Source: Pseudoclavibacter endophyticus (GTDB taxonomy: Bacteria; Actinomycetota; Actinomycetes; Actinomycetales; Microbacteriaceae). From it: DNA of 64,000 nucleotides. The stretch lies in the NCBI RefSeq assembly GCF_008831085.1, contig NZ_WBJY01000001.1, forward strand, positions 372,001 to 436,000, in the 5' to 3' direction. This document shows positions 25,475 to 34,497 of this stretch, piece after piece. A program made the position numbers and the translations under genes. The notes under the pieces were generated by a model. It did no database searches. It was given only the letters and a program-made list of their open reading frames with translations, and was not told where the DNA came from. Within the stretch, counting starts at the first letter, position 1, and each line of letters starts with the position of its first letter.

Positions 25475-28260
25475 GGCGCCTCCGGCGACCGGCCGGCGAG
25501 CGTTGCATCGGCCCAGGCCGCGAGGCGTGTGCGATCGATCTTGGAGTTGTGGCGGATGTCGGTCGGCAGGCTCGGCACCACGAACACGGCCGCGAGTGGG
25601 AGCGGCGCCTTCGCCCGGATGCGGGCGGCAAGTTCGGCGTCGGCGAGCTGCGGGCGCTGCGCTCGAGACTCGGTCTCGACGACGGCGACCGCCTGGCGAA
25701 GGCCCTGCGGGCCGACGCCGACGACGGCGGCGCGGCGAACGCCCTCGGCCGATTCGACCGCCTGCTCGGGCCCGACCGGCGCGACTGGCCCGTCGGCCGT
25801 CACGATGACGTGCTGCACGCGCCCCTCGACCCACACGCGGCCCTGCTCGTCGAGGTGGCCGATGTCGCCCGTGCGGTGCCAGCGCTCGGCCCGCGACGCA
25901 GGCATCGCGGGCTCGGTCGGCTCGATGGTGCCCGTGCCGCGCACCGCCTCGCGGTCGGTGATCCACAGGCGGTCGTAGTGCGACTTGAGGTGCGGCGCCG
26001 AGACGACGAGCTCGCCGAGCACTCCGGGGACGTCGCTCGGGGCGCCCGTCGCGCGGCCGTCGCCGTCGAGCGCGCTCACGAGCACGCGGGCCTCGCCGAT
26101 CGGCGTGCCGACGCACACGCCCTCGTCGGGAGCGTCGGCGGCCGACAGGATGCCATCGAGCGTCACGTCGGTGACGAGCAGGCACTCGGTCATCCCGTAG
26201 GGCGTGTGCGGCGTCGCGTTCGGCATGAGCTCGGCGGCCCGCGCGAGCAGGCTCGCCCCGATTGGCGCGCCGGTCGAGAGGAAGGTGCGCACTCGCTCGA
26301 GCGCGCGCCGGTCGTCCGGAGTCAGCTCGCGGGCCGTTTCGACGACGTTCCGCATGGCCGCCGGAGAGAGGAACACGATGCGGGCACCGGATGCCCGGAG
26401 TGCCGCTGCGACCGCGCGCGCCGTGAGCGTGCGGGGCGACGAGACGTCCATGTCGGGCGTGACCGAACGCGTTCCGAGGGCCGGTCCGAGGAGCGCGAAC
26501 GGGGCGAAGCCCGTCACGAGACCGGTCGCAGGCGTGACGTCGAAGTGGGCGGCGAGCCCGTCGCGCAGTGCGGCGAGCTGACGGTGGGTATAGACGACGC
26601 CCTTGGCCGGGCCCGTCGACCCCGACGTGAACAGGATCGCGGCGTCGTGCTCCGGGCCGGGCGGGGCGGGGACGGCGGCGCCCGCCGCCGCACCCAGCGT
26701 GGCCACCTGGCGCAGGCTGTGCGAGACGCCGAGCGCCGAGGCGGCGTACCGCGGCAGGTGCTCGGCGGCGATGCGGATGCCGGGCCAGCCGAGCGCGCGC
26801 GCGGCGGCGAGGCCGGGTCGTCCGCCGATGATCACGTCGGGCCACGCGCCCCTGACCGCGCGGGTGAGACCGCTGACGCCGAGGCCGGCGTCGGCCACGA
26901 CGACGACCGCGCCGATCCGAAGGCACGCGTAGAGGACGGCCGTGAGGGTCGGCCCGGGCTGCACCAGCACCGAGACGCGGTCGCCGCGGCGTACGCCGAG
27001 CCGGTGCAGGCCGGCGGCGAGATCGTTCACGCGCGTGGCGAGCTGCCGCCACGTGACGCGACGGGGTTCGTGCTCGTGCGCGGCGCCGCGGGCGCCCGCG
27101 GACCGGCCTGCCATGTCGATGACGGCGATGTCGTCATCGTCGGCGCGCGCCTCGATGCCGTGCCAGATCGGTCTGAAGGCATCGGCGTGGTCTTCGGCCG
27201 CTCCACGAGGTGCCGGGGAGGACGGCGTCACGAGGGATGCCGGCGGCGAAGCGACACGTTCCTCGAGCCACGCGAGCACGGCCTCCGCGTAGGGCCGCTC
27301 CTCGGCGATGAGGTGGCTCGCCCCCTCGAACCGGTGGACGTCGGCGCGCGGAAGTCGGTCGGTGAGATCGTCGAGGTACCGATCACTGAAGATGGGGTCG
27401 TTCGGCCCCCAGAGCATGAGCCCGGGAACCGCGAGGTCTGCGACGCCGGCCGCGATTCGGGTGAGTGCGGGGACGCTCGGGTGGGCCGCGTCCACGGGGA
27501 TGTCGCGCACGAATCCGCCGATGCCGCGCCGCCGGTTCGCCGTGCGATACGGCGCCCGATAGGCGGCCTTGACCGACCGTGCAAGCGGCGGCGACGCGAG
27601 CGTGAGCGTCGTGTCGAGGAAGGCCGTCGTGGCGACGGCAGAGGCCTCGAGCACGCCGCGCGCGCGGGCAAGGCGCAGCGGCGCGGGAATCGGCGTGCCC
27701 GCCGGTTGGTGCACGGCCGTGTTGAGGAGCGCGACACCGGCCAGTAGGTGCGGATGATCGATCGCCCAACCGAGCGAGATGACGCCGCCCCAATCGTGGC
27801 CGATCGTGACGACCGGCGCGCGGCCGCCGGCGCCGCCCTCGTCGTCGCCGCGCCCGAGCCCGAGCGCGTCGGTGAACGCGCCGAGGTCGGCGACGCGCCG
27901 CGCGAGCGTGCGATGCTCGCCGCTGCGCTGGGAGAACCCCATCTCGAGCTGGTCGACGGCGACGACCCGCCAGGCCGGCCGGCCGGCCTCGGCCGCCGCG
28001 ACCGACGCGCTCACGAGCGAACGCCACAGGTACGACCAGGTCGGGTTGCCGTGCACCGCGAGGACGGTGCCGACGACGGGCGCGCCGAGCTCGGCGAGCG
28101 CGTCGCCCGTGTCGAGGTAGTGCCACGTTGTCTCGTCGCCAGCACTCGGCCCGGCCGCCCCGCCACCGCCGCTCGCCGCTGGCGGAACCGTCAGCATCCG
28201 GCTGTATCGCGAATCGAGGCCCGGGAGGCCTGTCGGCGGCAGCGAAGCGGGTTCGTTCAC
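25471..28260 (-). CDS. oleBC: OleBC fusion: beta-lactone decarboxylase + beta-lactone synthetase
   Basis: 929 aa. The N-terminal OleB (about 1-330) is a haloalkane-dehalogenase-like hydrolase: VHGNPTWSYLWRSLV oxyanion region, nucleophile Asp in IGHDWGGVISLGWAI, catalytic His in FEGASHLIAEE. The C-terminal OleC (about 360-929) is an ANL enzyme: ILFTSGSTGPAKGVVYTH P-loop, THTPYGMTE-like motif, WHRTGDIGHLDEQGRVWVEGR hinge and catalytic Lys region NSKIDRTRLA. OleC makes a beta-lactone from the beta-hydroxy acid with ATP; OleB decarboxylates it to the cis-alkene. OleB-OleC fusions are known in actinobacteria. GTG 28260 overlaps the oleA stop (GTGA). Confidence 0.92.
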   Translation of the reverse strand: MNEPASLPPTGLPGLDSRYSRMLTVPPAASGGGGAAGPSAGDETTWHYLDTGDALAELGAPVVGTVLAVHGNPTWSYLWRSLVSASVAAAEAGRPAWRVVAVDQLEMGFSQRSGEHRTLARRVADLGAFTDALGLGRGDDEGGAGGRAPVVTIGHDWGGVISLGWAIDHPHLLAGVALLNTAVHQPAGTPIPAPLRLARARGVLEASAVATTAFLDTTLTLASPPLARSVKAAYRAPYRTANRRRGIGGFVRDIPVDAAHPSVPALTRIAAGVADLAVPGLMLWGPNDPIFSDRYLDDLTDRLPRADVHRFEGASHLIAEERPYAEAVLAWLEERVASPPASLVTPSSPAPRGAAEDHADAFRPIWHGIEARADDDDIAVIDMAGRSAGARGAAHEHEPRRVTWRQLATRVNDLAAGLHRLGVRRGDRVSVLVQPGPTLTAVLYACLRIGAVVVVADAGLGVSGLTRAVRGAWPDVIIGGRPGLAAARALGWPGIRIAAEHLPRYAASALGVSHSLRQVATLGAAAGAAVPAPPGPEHDAAILFTSGSTGPAKGVVYTHRQLAALRDGLAAHFDVTPATGLVTGFAPFALLGPALGTRSVTPDMDVSSPRTLTARAVAAALRASGARIVFLSPAAMRNVVETARELTPDDRRALERVRTFLSTGAPIGASLLARAAELMPNATPHTPYGMTECLLVTDVTLDGILSAADAPDEGVCVGTPIGEARVLVSALDGDGRATGAPSDVPGVLGELVVSAPHLKSHYDRLWITDREAVRGTGTIEPTEPAMPASRAERWHRTGDIGHLDEQGRVWVEGRVQHVIVTADGPVAPVGPEQAVESAEGVRRAAVVGVGPQGLRQAVAVVETESRAQRPQLADAELAARIRAKAPLPLAAVFVVPSLPTDIRHNSKIDRTRLAAWADATLAGRSPEAP

Positions 28261-29279
28261 CAAGCAAGCTCCATCATCGCGGTGTTCAGGCCGGAGCCGA
28301 CGCCCATGAGCAGCACGCGGTCGCCCTTGCGCAGCGACGACTGCTCTTCCGCGAGGGTGATGGGAATCGACGCCGGCCCCACGTTCCCGAGGTGGGGGAA
28401 GGTCGTTGGCACCCGGCTGCGGTCGAGCTTCACGGCCTTGACGATCGCGTTCGTGTGCACCGTCGACACCTGGTGGGTGATGTAGCGGTCCATCGACTTC
28501 CAGTCCCACTCGGTGCCCGCCTCCTTCCACGCCGAAACGACGAGGTCGAGGCCGCCCTTGAGGAGGGCCTTCGCGTCGGTGAACATGCCATCGACACTGC
28601 CGACGCACAGGTCGTGGAACTGGGTCGCCGCGCGGGTGACGCCGCCGAGCACACGATGCCCGGCCGGATGCTCGTCGGCCCGCCCCAGCACGGCGACGGC
28701 CGAGCCGGAGCCGAGGGTGAGCGAGGCGAACTCGCTCATGAAGCCTTCACGGTCGATGCCCTCGCGCTGAAGCCGGGCCACCGTGTTGACCTGGATGTCG
28801 TCGGCGTCTTCGCCGTTGACGATCACGGCATAGCGGATCTGGCCCGACTCGATCATGCCCGCCGCGAGACTGATGCCGTTGACGAAGCCGAGGCAGGCGT
28901 TGGCGATGTCGAAGTTGATGGCGGAGGTCGGCAGGCCGAGACCGTGATGCAGTCGCACCGCGACGGACGGCTCGAGGTGCTTCCGGGTGACCGAGGTGTT
29001 GATGAGCAGGCCGACGTCGCCCGCATCGACACCCGCGTGGGCGAGTGCGCGCCGGCCCGCGACGACGGTCGCGTCGTCGGCCGACTCGCCCGTCGCCCAG
29101 TTGCGGCGCTCGAGCACGCCCGCCACCCGCCGCAGCAGCCCGCTGCGCAGCTTCAGCCGTTTGAGGGCTGCCGCGAGATGGTCTTCGATGTCATCGGACG
29201 TCGTCACTCTGCTCGGCAGCTCGCTGGCAACCGACAAGAGTGCGACGTTGCTGAATCGAGTTGTCGCGTTGCCTGTCAC
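28257..29279 (-). CDS. oleA: OleA, thiolase-like Claisen condensation enzyme
   Basis: 340 aa from GTG 29279. OleA family features are INTSVTRKHLEPSVAV (Glu103 of the substrate channel), catalytic Cys129 in NFDIANACLGFVNG, His in YITHQVSTVHT and Asn in FPHLGNVGPASIP. It condenses two fatty acyl-CoAs to a beta-keto acid, the first step of long-chain olefin synthesis. ATG 29330 is also in frame, but GTG 29279 has GGGAGAAGA just upstream and gives a normal-length N-terminus. First gene of a tightly coupled three-gene operon. Confidence 0.93.
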   Translation of the reverse strand: MTGNATTRFSNVALLSVASELPSRVTTSDDIEDHLAAALKRLKLRSGLLRRVAGVLERRNWATGESADDATVVAGRRALAHAGVDAGDVGLLINTSVTRKHLEPSVAVRLHHGLGLPTSAINFDIANACLGFVNGISLAAGMIESGQIRYAVIVNGEDADDIQVNTVARLQREGIDREGFMSEFASLTLGSGSAVAVLGRADEHPAGHRVLGGVTRAATQFHDLCVGSVDGMFTDAKALLKGGLDLVVSAWKEAGTEWDWKSMDRYITHQVSTVHTNAIVKAVKLDRSRVPTTFPHLGNVGPASIPITLAEEQSSLRKGDRVLLMGVGSGLNTAMMELAW

Positions 29280-29396
29280 TTCTTCTCCCGCTGCGACCAC
29301 AGGGGATCGGCCGCCATAGCGGAACAGCATAACGAGGCCGGTCGCGTCGAACTTCGGGATTTGTCGTGAGTGGCGTCGCGGCGGTCTCGATGGCGG

Positions 29397-30236
29397 CTAG
29401 AAGATCATCGGGCGGTCGTCGTCCATCGAGGTCTCGATGTCGAGCTCCACGACCACCGGCACGTGGTCGCTCGGGGCATCGCCGCCGCGCTCGTCGCGCT
29501 CGATCGACGCGTCGACGACGAGCTCGTCGAACGCCGCCGAGCCGAGGATGAAGTCGATGCGCATGCCGTGGTTGCGCTGAAAGCGGCCGGCCTTGTAGTC
29601 CCAGTACGTGAATCCCTCCTCGCCGCGGTCGCGGACGACATCGACGAGGCCGCCATCGAGCAACGCCTGAAACGCGTCGCGTTCCGGCGGTGAGACGTGC
29701 GTCAGCCCGTCGAACGCGGCCATGTCCCACACATCCGTGTCGAGCGGGGCGATGTTGAAGTCGCCCATGAGCGCGAGCGGTTCGTCGGGGTGCTCCCCGA
29801 GCCACGCGACGGTGTCGTCGAGGAGTGCGCGCAACCACGCGAGCTTGTAGGCGTAGTGGGGATGCCCGAGCTCCCGGCCGTTCGGCACGTACAGCGACCA
29901 CAGGCGCACGTCTTCGACCGTCACCCCCAGCGCACGCGCTTCAAGCGGCAGCTCGCCCGACTCGGGGGGCGTGTTGGCGTATCCGGGCATGTTGGCGAAA
30001 CCGACACGGGGCTCGCTCATGGGGAGGCGGCTGGCGAAGGCGACGCCGTTCCACTGGTTGGTGCCGTGCACCTCAACCTCGTAGCCCGCCTCCTCGAAGG
30101 CCCCGACGGGGAACTGGTCGACCTTGCACTTCGTCTCTTGCATGGCGAGCACGTCGATGTCGGCGCGCTCGAGCCAGTCGACGATGCGGCCCGTGCGGGC
30201 CCGGACGGAGTTCACGTTCCAGGTGGCGATGCGCAT
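29397..30236 (-). CDS. xth: Exodeoxyribonuclease III (AP endonuclease)
   Basis: 279 aa. ExoIII motifs are MRIATWNVNSVRARTGRIVDWL, VLAMQETKCK (metal Glu), WSLYVPNGRELGHPHYAYKLAWL, LMGDFNIAPLDTDVWD (catalytic Asp/Asn), RIDFILGS and PSDHVPVVVEL (catalytic Asp-His). Repairs abasic sites and 3' blocked ends. A TACCGT hexamer ends 6 nt upstream of ATG 30236 and GGAG is also there. Divergent from nrtR. Confidence 0.93.
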   Translation of the reverse strand: MRIATWNVNSVRARTGRIVDWLERADIDVLAMQETKCKVDQFPVGAFEEAGYEVEVHGTNQWNGVAFASRLPMSEPRVGFANMPGYANTPPESGELPLEARALGVTVEDVRLWSLYVPNGRELGHPHYAYKLAWLRALLDDTVAWLGEHPDEPLALMGDFNIAPLDTDVWDMAAFDGLTHVSPPERDAFQALLDGGLVDVVRDRGEEGFTYWDYKAGRFQRNHGMRIDFILGSAAFDELVVDASIERDERGGDAPSDHVPVVVELDIETSMDDDRPMIF

Positions 30237-30301
30237 TGCTCCACGGTATCGCTGGTACCGGCGTGATGGCGGCCGCGACGCTTGCCTTTTGGTCGGTATG
30301 A

Positions 30302-30330
30302 CTTTAAGCTGCCGCGAACGACGTTAGGGT
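30302..30330 (+). promoter_or_regulatory. nrtR promoter with candidate NrtR site
   Basis: TAGGGT (30325-30330) lies 4 nt before ATG 30335. An AT-rich CTTTAAG core at 30302-30308 occupies the -35 region, out of place in such GC-rich DNA, and is a candidate NrtR operator. The true NrtR consensus for this genus is not known to me, so this is only a candidate. Confidence 0.35.
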
Positions 30331-30334
30331 CACC

Positions 30335-31171
30335 ATGACACGAACCCCGGGCGCGGCGCCGAAGCCGACGGCGGCATCCGCATCGCCGCGCGAGCACGAC
30401 TCGCGCGAGCGCGGCGGCGACGCGACGCGGGTCGCCGTGTCGACGGTCATCTTCACGCTTCGACGGGGCGACAGCGACGCCGTCGGCTCGCGCGAGGACC
30501 GTGTGGGCCGAGCGGGCCGGCAGGCGGGGGGCCGCCTGGCCGGCGACAGGGCGCACGCGCCATCGGCAGACGTCGTGATCCCGCTCGTACGGCGCCTGCG
30601 TGAGCCCTACGAGGGACGATGGGCGCTGCCGGGCGGCTGGCTCGACATCGCCGAGGGCCTCGACGAGGCAGCATCGCGCACGCTTGCCGAAACGACCGGC
30701 CTCATGCCGAGCTACCTCGAGCAGCTGTACGCCTTCGGCGCCGTCGACCGATCGACAACGCGCGTTGTGTCGATCGTGTACTGGGCACTGTTGCGCCATG
30801 AAGAGGTCGCGGCCGCCGCCGCCCCCGAAAACGTGGCCTGGTTTGACGCCAACGCGCTCCCACGCCTCGCATTCGACCACAACGACATCGTCGCGTACGC
30901 GCTGTGGCGCCTGCGCAACAAGGTCGGTTACAGCCGCATCGCGCACGGGCTCCTCGCCGACGAGTTCACCCTCGCCGAGCTCCGCGAGGTCTACGAGTCG
31001 ATCCTCGGCAAACGCCTCGACCCGGCGAACTTCCGGCGCCAGGCCGAGAGCGCGGGCGGACTCATCGCCACCGACCGCTTCCGCACGGGCAGCCACCGCC
31101 CCGCCCGCCTCTACCGCTACGACGACACGCTCGAGCTCGCGAGCCGCGGCCCGCTGGGCCAGAGCCCCTAG
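30335..31171 (+). CDS. nrtR: NrtR, Nudix-domain transcriptional regulator of NAD synthesis
   Basis: 278 aa. The Nudix-like domain has YEGRWALPGGWLDIAEGLDEAASRTLAETTGL. The Nudix box is degenerate (RTLAETTGL instead of REuxEExGu), as expected for a sensor rather than a hydrolase. A C-terminal winged helix follows (FTLAELREVYESILGKRLDPANFRRQ and FRTGSHRPARLYRYDD). NrtR represses NAD genes and is released by ADP-ribose or NAD-related ligands. nadABC-nadS lie directly downstream on the same strand, 141 bp away. A 40-residue low-complexity insert (GSREDRVGRAGRQAGGRLAGD) precedes the Nudix core. Confidence 0.88.
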   Translation: MTRTPGAAPKPTAASASPREHDSRERGGDATRVAVSTVIFTLRRGDSDAVGSREDRVGRAGRQAGGRLAGDRAHAPSADVVIPLVRRLREPYEGRWALPGGWLDIAEGLDEAASRTLAETTGLMPSYLEQLYAFGAVDRSTTRVVSIVYWALLRHEEVAAAAAPENVAWFDANALPRLAFDHNDIVAYALWRLRNKVGYSRIAHGLLADEFTLAELREVYESILGKRLDPANFRRQAESAGGLIATDRFRTGSHRPARLYRYDDTLELASRGPLGQSP

Positions 31172-31312
31172 CCCGGCCCGCGCCAACCCAGCCCGCTCGG
31201 CCGTCGCGCGGCGCCATCGACGGCAGCATCCCTCGCCGTTCAGCGGCATCCACCACAACGATCAGACCATCCCGCCGGCACGGATGCCGGAGGCCCCCGA
31301 ATCGAGAGCACC

Positions 31313-32713
31313 ATGCCCGCAACGTTCCTGCCCCTCACCACCCGCCCCGACCCACCGGCCGACGCCTCCGCCGACGCCTCGGTCGAACACGTCATCCGCG
31401 CCATCGTCGACGGCCGGTCGACGGCCGAGACCTGCAACACCGACCTGGCGGCCGGCCCGTGGGACTTCGACGCCAGAACCGGGTACGGCCCGGGCTCCTC
31501 GATGGGCGACGTCATCCCGGCCGGCGCTCCCCGCCAGGGCGAGCTGCCCGTCGAGTACCGCGAGGCGGGCGAAGACGAGCTCGACGCGCGCATCATGGCC
31601 GCCAAGCGGACGCTCGGCGACCGCGTCGTCGTACTCGGCCACTTCTACCAGCGCGACGAGGTCGTGCGCCACGCCGACCACGTCGGCGACTCGTTCCAGC
31701 TCGCGGGGGCCGCGAGGAGCCGCCCGGAGGCCGAGTCCATCGTGTTCTGCGGCGTGCACTTCATGGCCGAGACCGCCGACCTGCTCTCGCGACCCGAGCA
31801 GGCGGTGATCCTGCCGAATCTCGCCGCCGGCTGCTCGATGGCCGACATGGCCGACATCGACCAGGTCGAAGACTGCTGGGAGCAGCTCGAGGACCTCTAC
31901 GGCGACATGGATGCTGTGGGCGACGACGGCCGCGTGCCCGTCGTTCCCGTCACCTACATGAACTCGTCGGCGGCCATCAAGGGGTTCGTCGGACGCAACG
32001 GCGGCATTGTGTGCACGTCGTCCAACGCGCGAACCGTGCTCGAGTGGGCGTTCGAGCGGGGCCGGCGTGTGCTCTTCTTCCCCGACCAGCACCTTGGCCG
32101 CAACACCGCGAAGGCCATGGGCGTGCCGCTCGATCAGATGCCAATGTGGAACCCGCGCAGCCCCCTCGGCGGCAACGCGGAGGACGAGCTGCGCGATGCG
32201 CGCGTGATCCTCTGGCACGGATTCTGCTCGGTGCACCGCCGCTTCACGGTCGACCAGATCGCGCGGGCGCGTGACGAGCACCCGGGCGTGCGCGTGATCG
32301 TGCACCCCGAGTGCCCCATGCCCGTCGTCGACGCGGCCGACGAGTCGGGCTCGACCGACTACATCCGGCGCGCGATCGACGCCGCGACCGAGCCGACGAC
32401 GTTCGCGATCGGCACCGAGGTCAACCTCGTGCAGCGCCTGGCCGCGCAGTACCCGCAGCACACCATCTTCTGCCTCGACCCCGTCGTGTGCCCCTGCTCG
32501 ACCATGTACCGCATCCACCCCGGCTACCTCGCGTGGGTGCTGGAGGGCCTGGTCGCCGGCACCGTGCACAACCGCATCACGGTGCCGGACGATGTCGCCG
32601 CCCCGGCGCGCGTGGCGCTCGAGCGCATGCTCGCGGCGAAGCCGCACGCACCGGGCGCGCTCGCGGGTGCCGCCGCGGGGGTGGATGCTCCGAGGACGAC
32701 GGTCAGGCCGTGA
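31313..32713 (+). CDS. nadA: Quinolinate synthase A
   Basis: 466 aa. NadA motifs include VVVLGHFYQRDEVV, FCGVHFMAETADLL, AAGCSMADMADID (cluster Cys 1), YMNSSAAIKGFVGR, CTSSNA, LFFPDQHLGRNT, VIVHPECPMPVV (Cys 2) and CPCSTMYRIHP (Cys 3). A [4Fe-4S] enzyme joining iminoaspartate with dihydroxyacetone phosphate to give quinolinate. About 80 extra N-terminal residues precede the core. Stop overlaps the nadB start (GTGA). Confidence 0.95.
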   Translation: MPATFLPLTTRPDPPADASADASVEHVIRAIVDGRSTAETCNTDLAAGPWDFDARTGYGPGSSMGDVIPAGAPRQGELPVEYREAGEDELDARIMAAKRTLGDRVVVLGHFYQRDEVVRHADHVGDSFQLAGAARSRPEAESIVFCGVHFMAETADLLSRPEQAVILPNLAAGCSMADMADIDQVEDCWEQLEDLYGDMDAVGDDGRVPVVPVTYMNSSAAIKGFVGRNGGIVCTSSNARTVLEWAFERGRRVLFFPDQHLGRNTAKAMGVPLDQMPMWNPRSPLGGNAEDELRDARVILWHGFCSVHRRFTVDQIARARDEHPGVRVIVHPECPMPVVDAADESGSTDYIRRAIDAATEPTTFAIGTEVNLVQRLAAQYPQHTIFCLDPVVCPCSTMYRIHPGYLAWVLEGLVAGTVHNRITVPDDVAAPARVALERMLAAKPHAPGALAGAAAGVDAPRTTVRP

Positions 32714-34497
32714 CCCGCGCGACCCCGCGGGCGCGGCGCGTGGACGACCGCGATCCGGGGCCGGCCGTCGTGATCGTGGGCAGCGGGATCGCCGGCCTGA
32801 CCGCGGCGCTTGGTGCGGCATCCGCCGGGTGCCGCGTGACGGTCGCGACCAAGGCATCCCTCGACGACGGCAGCACGCGCTTCGCGCAGGGCGGTATCGC
32901 GGGCGTCATGTTCGGCGACGACCGGACCGACGACCACGCGCACGACACGGTCGTCGCCGGCGCCGGCCTGAGCGACCGCGACGCCGTCCACGTGCTCGTC
33001 GAGGAGGGGCCCGATCGCATTCGCGATCTCATCGACGCGGGGGTCAACTTCGATCGTGGCGACGACGGCTCCTATGTGAAGGGGTTGGAGGCCGCGCACT
33101 CGTACCCGAGGGTGCTGCACGCGGGGGGCGACGCAACCGGGCTCGCGATCGAGCGGGCCCTCGTCGCGCGGCTGCGGGAGGCCGAGGCGCGCGGCACGGT
33201 CCAGGTGATCGAGCACGCATTCCTCGTCGACGTGATCCTCGACGCGTCGCTCCCCGATTCGTCCTCGGTCCAGTCCCCCCATCACGCCGCTCGCGCGCGC
33301 GGCGTCGAGCTGCTCGTCGACGGCGGGCGGCTCGCACTCGCGGCCGACGCGGTCGTGCTGGCGACGGGCGGCGCGGGTCACTTGTTCGCGCACACGACGA
33401 ACCCGGCAGTCGCGACGGGCGACGGCATCGCGGCGGCGATCCGTGCCGGCGCGCGCGTCGAGGACCTCGAATTCGTCCAGTTCCACCCGACGTCGCTTCC
33501 CGCCGCGCCGGCGCTCGGCGTCGACGCGTTCCTCGTGTCGGAGGCCGTACGGGGCGAGGGCGCGACGCTCGTCGACGAGACGGGCCGGCGATTCGCGTTC
33601 GGCGCCCACCCCGACGGCGAGCTCGCGCCCCGCGACATCGTCGCGCGCGCGATCGCCGAGCGCATGGCGGCACAGGGTGGGCGGCCGGTGCGGCTCGACG
33701 CGACGCGGCTCGGGCGAGGAGAGCCCACCGCGGCGTTCTTAGCGCGACGATTCCCGACCATCGACCGGGTCGTGCGCGAGCGGGGCCTCGACTGGAGTCG
33801 CGAGCCGATACCGGTCACGCCCGCCGCGCACTACCTCATGGGCGGCGTCGCGACCGACCTCCACGGGCGTACCTCGATCCCGGGCCTCTACGCGGTCGGC
33901 GAGGTCGCCCGCACGGGCGTGCACGGCGCGAACCGCCTCGCCTCGAACTCGCTGCTCGAGGGCGCGGTCTTCGGGGCGCGGGCGGCTGCCGCGATCGCCG
34001 CGGGTGCCGAGCGGCAAGGGCGCGGCGCCCCGCTGGGGCCCCGCCCCGCCGGGGCTGGAGGAGCCCGTTCCCGTGCCGTGACGCCGTCGGCGCCCGCCGC
34101 TCGCCAGGGGCCCGCGGGAGCGAGGCCGTGCGGTGATGCGCCGAGGACGGACTGTCCCTTCTCGCGCGAAGCCCTCCAGCGCCTCATGTGGAACCACGCG
34201 GGGCTCGTACGCGACGCTGATCATCTCGACGACGCCGCTCGCCAGATCGGTGCGTGGCGCGACGAGGCCGCCCGCGAAGGCCCGTCCGCCGACGACGTTC
34301 TCATCCGCGAAGACGCCAATCTCCTGCTCGTCGCGGCGCACCTCGTCGACGCGGCGCTGCGGCGGAGCGGGTCGATCGGCGCCCACTTCCGCAGCGACGA
34401 CCGCCGCCCGGCCCGCGACGCGACCGCCGCGGCGTCGATGCCGTTGCCCGATGCGGCTGCCGCCCTGCGGCGACCGCGAGACCCTGAGGCCGCATGA
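32710..34497 (+). CDS. nadB: L-aspartate oxidase
   Basis: 595 aa from GTG 32710. FAD-binding VVIVGSGIAGLTAALGAASAG, then STRFAQGGIAGVM, ATGGAGHLFAHTTNP, EFVQFHPTSLP, SEAVRGEGATLVD, PVTPAAHYLMGGVATD and GLYAVGEVARTGVHGANRLASNSLLEG. Oxidises L-aspartate to iminoaspartate for NadA. A Pro/Arg/Gly-rich insert (about residues 440-480) separates the flavoprotein from its C-terminal helical domain. Overlaps nadA and nadC by 4 nt on either side, so the three are translationally coupled. Confidence 0.95.
   Translation: MTRATPRARRVDDRDPGPAVVIVGSGIAGLTAALGAASAGCRVTVATKASLDDGSTRFAQGGIAGVMFGDDRTDDHAHDTVVAGAGLSDRDAVHVLVEEGPDRIRDLIDAGVNFDRGDDGSYVKGLEAAHSYPRVLHAGGDATGLAIERALVARLREAEARGTVQVIEHAFLVDVILDASLPDSSSVQSPHHAARARGVELLVDGGRLALAADAVVLATGGAGHLFAHTTNPAVATGDGIAAAIRAGARVEDLEFVQFHPTSLPAAPALGVDAFLVSEAVRGEGATLVDETGRRFAFGAHPDGELAPRDIVARAIAERMAAQGGRPVRLDATRLGRGEPTAAFLARRFPTIDRVVRERGLDWSREPIPVTPAAHYLMGGVATDLHGRTSIPGLYAVGEVARTGVHGANRLASNSLLEGAVFGARAAAAIAAGAERQGRGAPLGPRPAGAGGARSRAVTPSAPAARQGPAGARPCGDAPRTDCPFSREALQRLMWNHAGLVRDADHLDDAARQIGAWRDEAAREGPSADDVLIREDANLLLVAAHLVDAALRRSGSIGAHFRSDDRRPARDATAAASMPLPDAAAALRRPRDPEAA

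Noticed and set aside
25549..27747. Plus-strand open frame of about 730 codons antisense to oleBC
   Set aside because: No start signal, low-complexity Arg/Asp/Gly translation, and oleBC on the other strand has full active sites.
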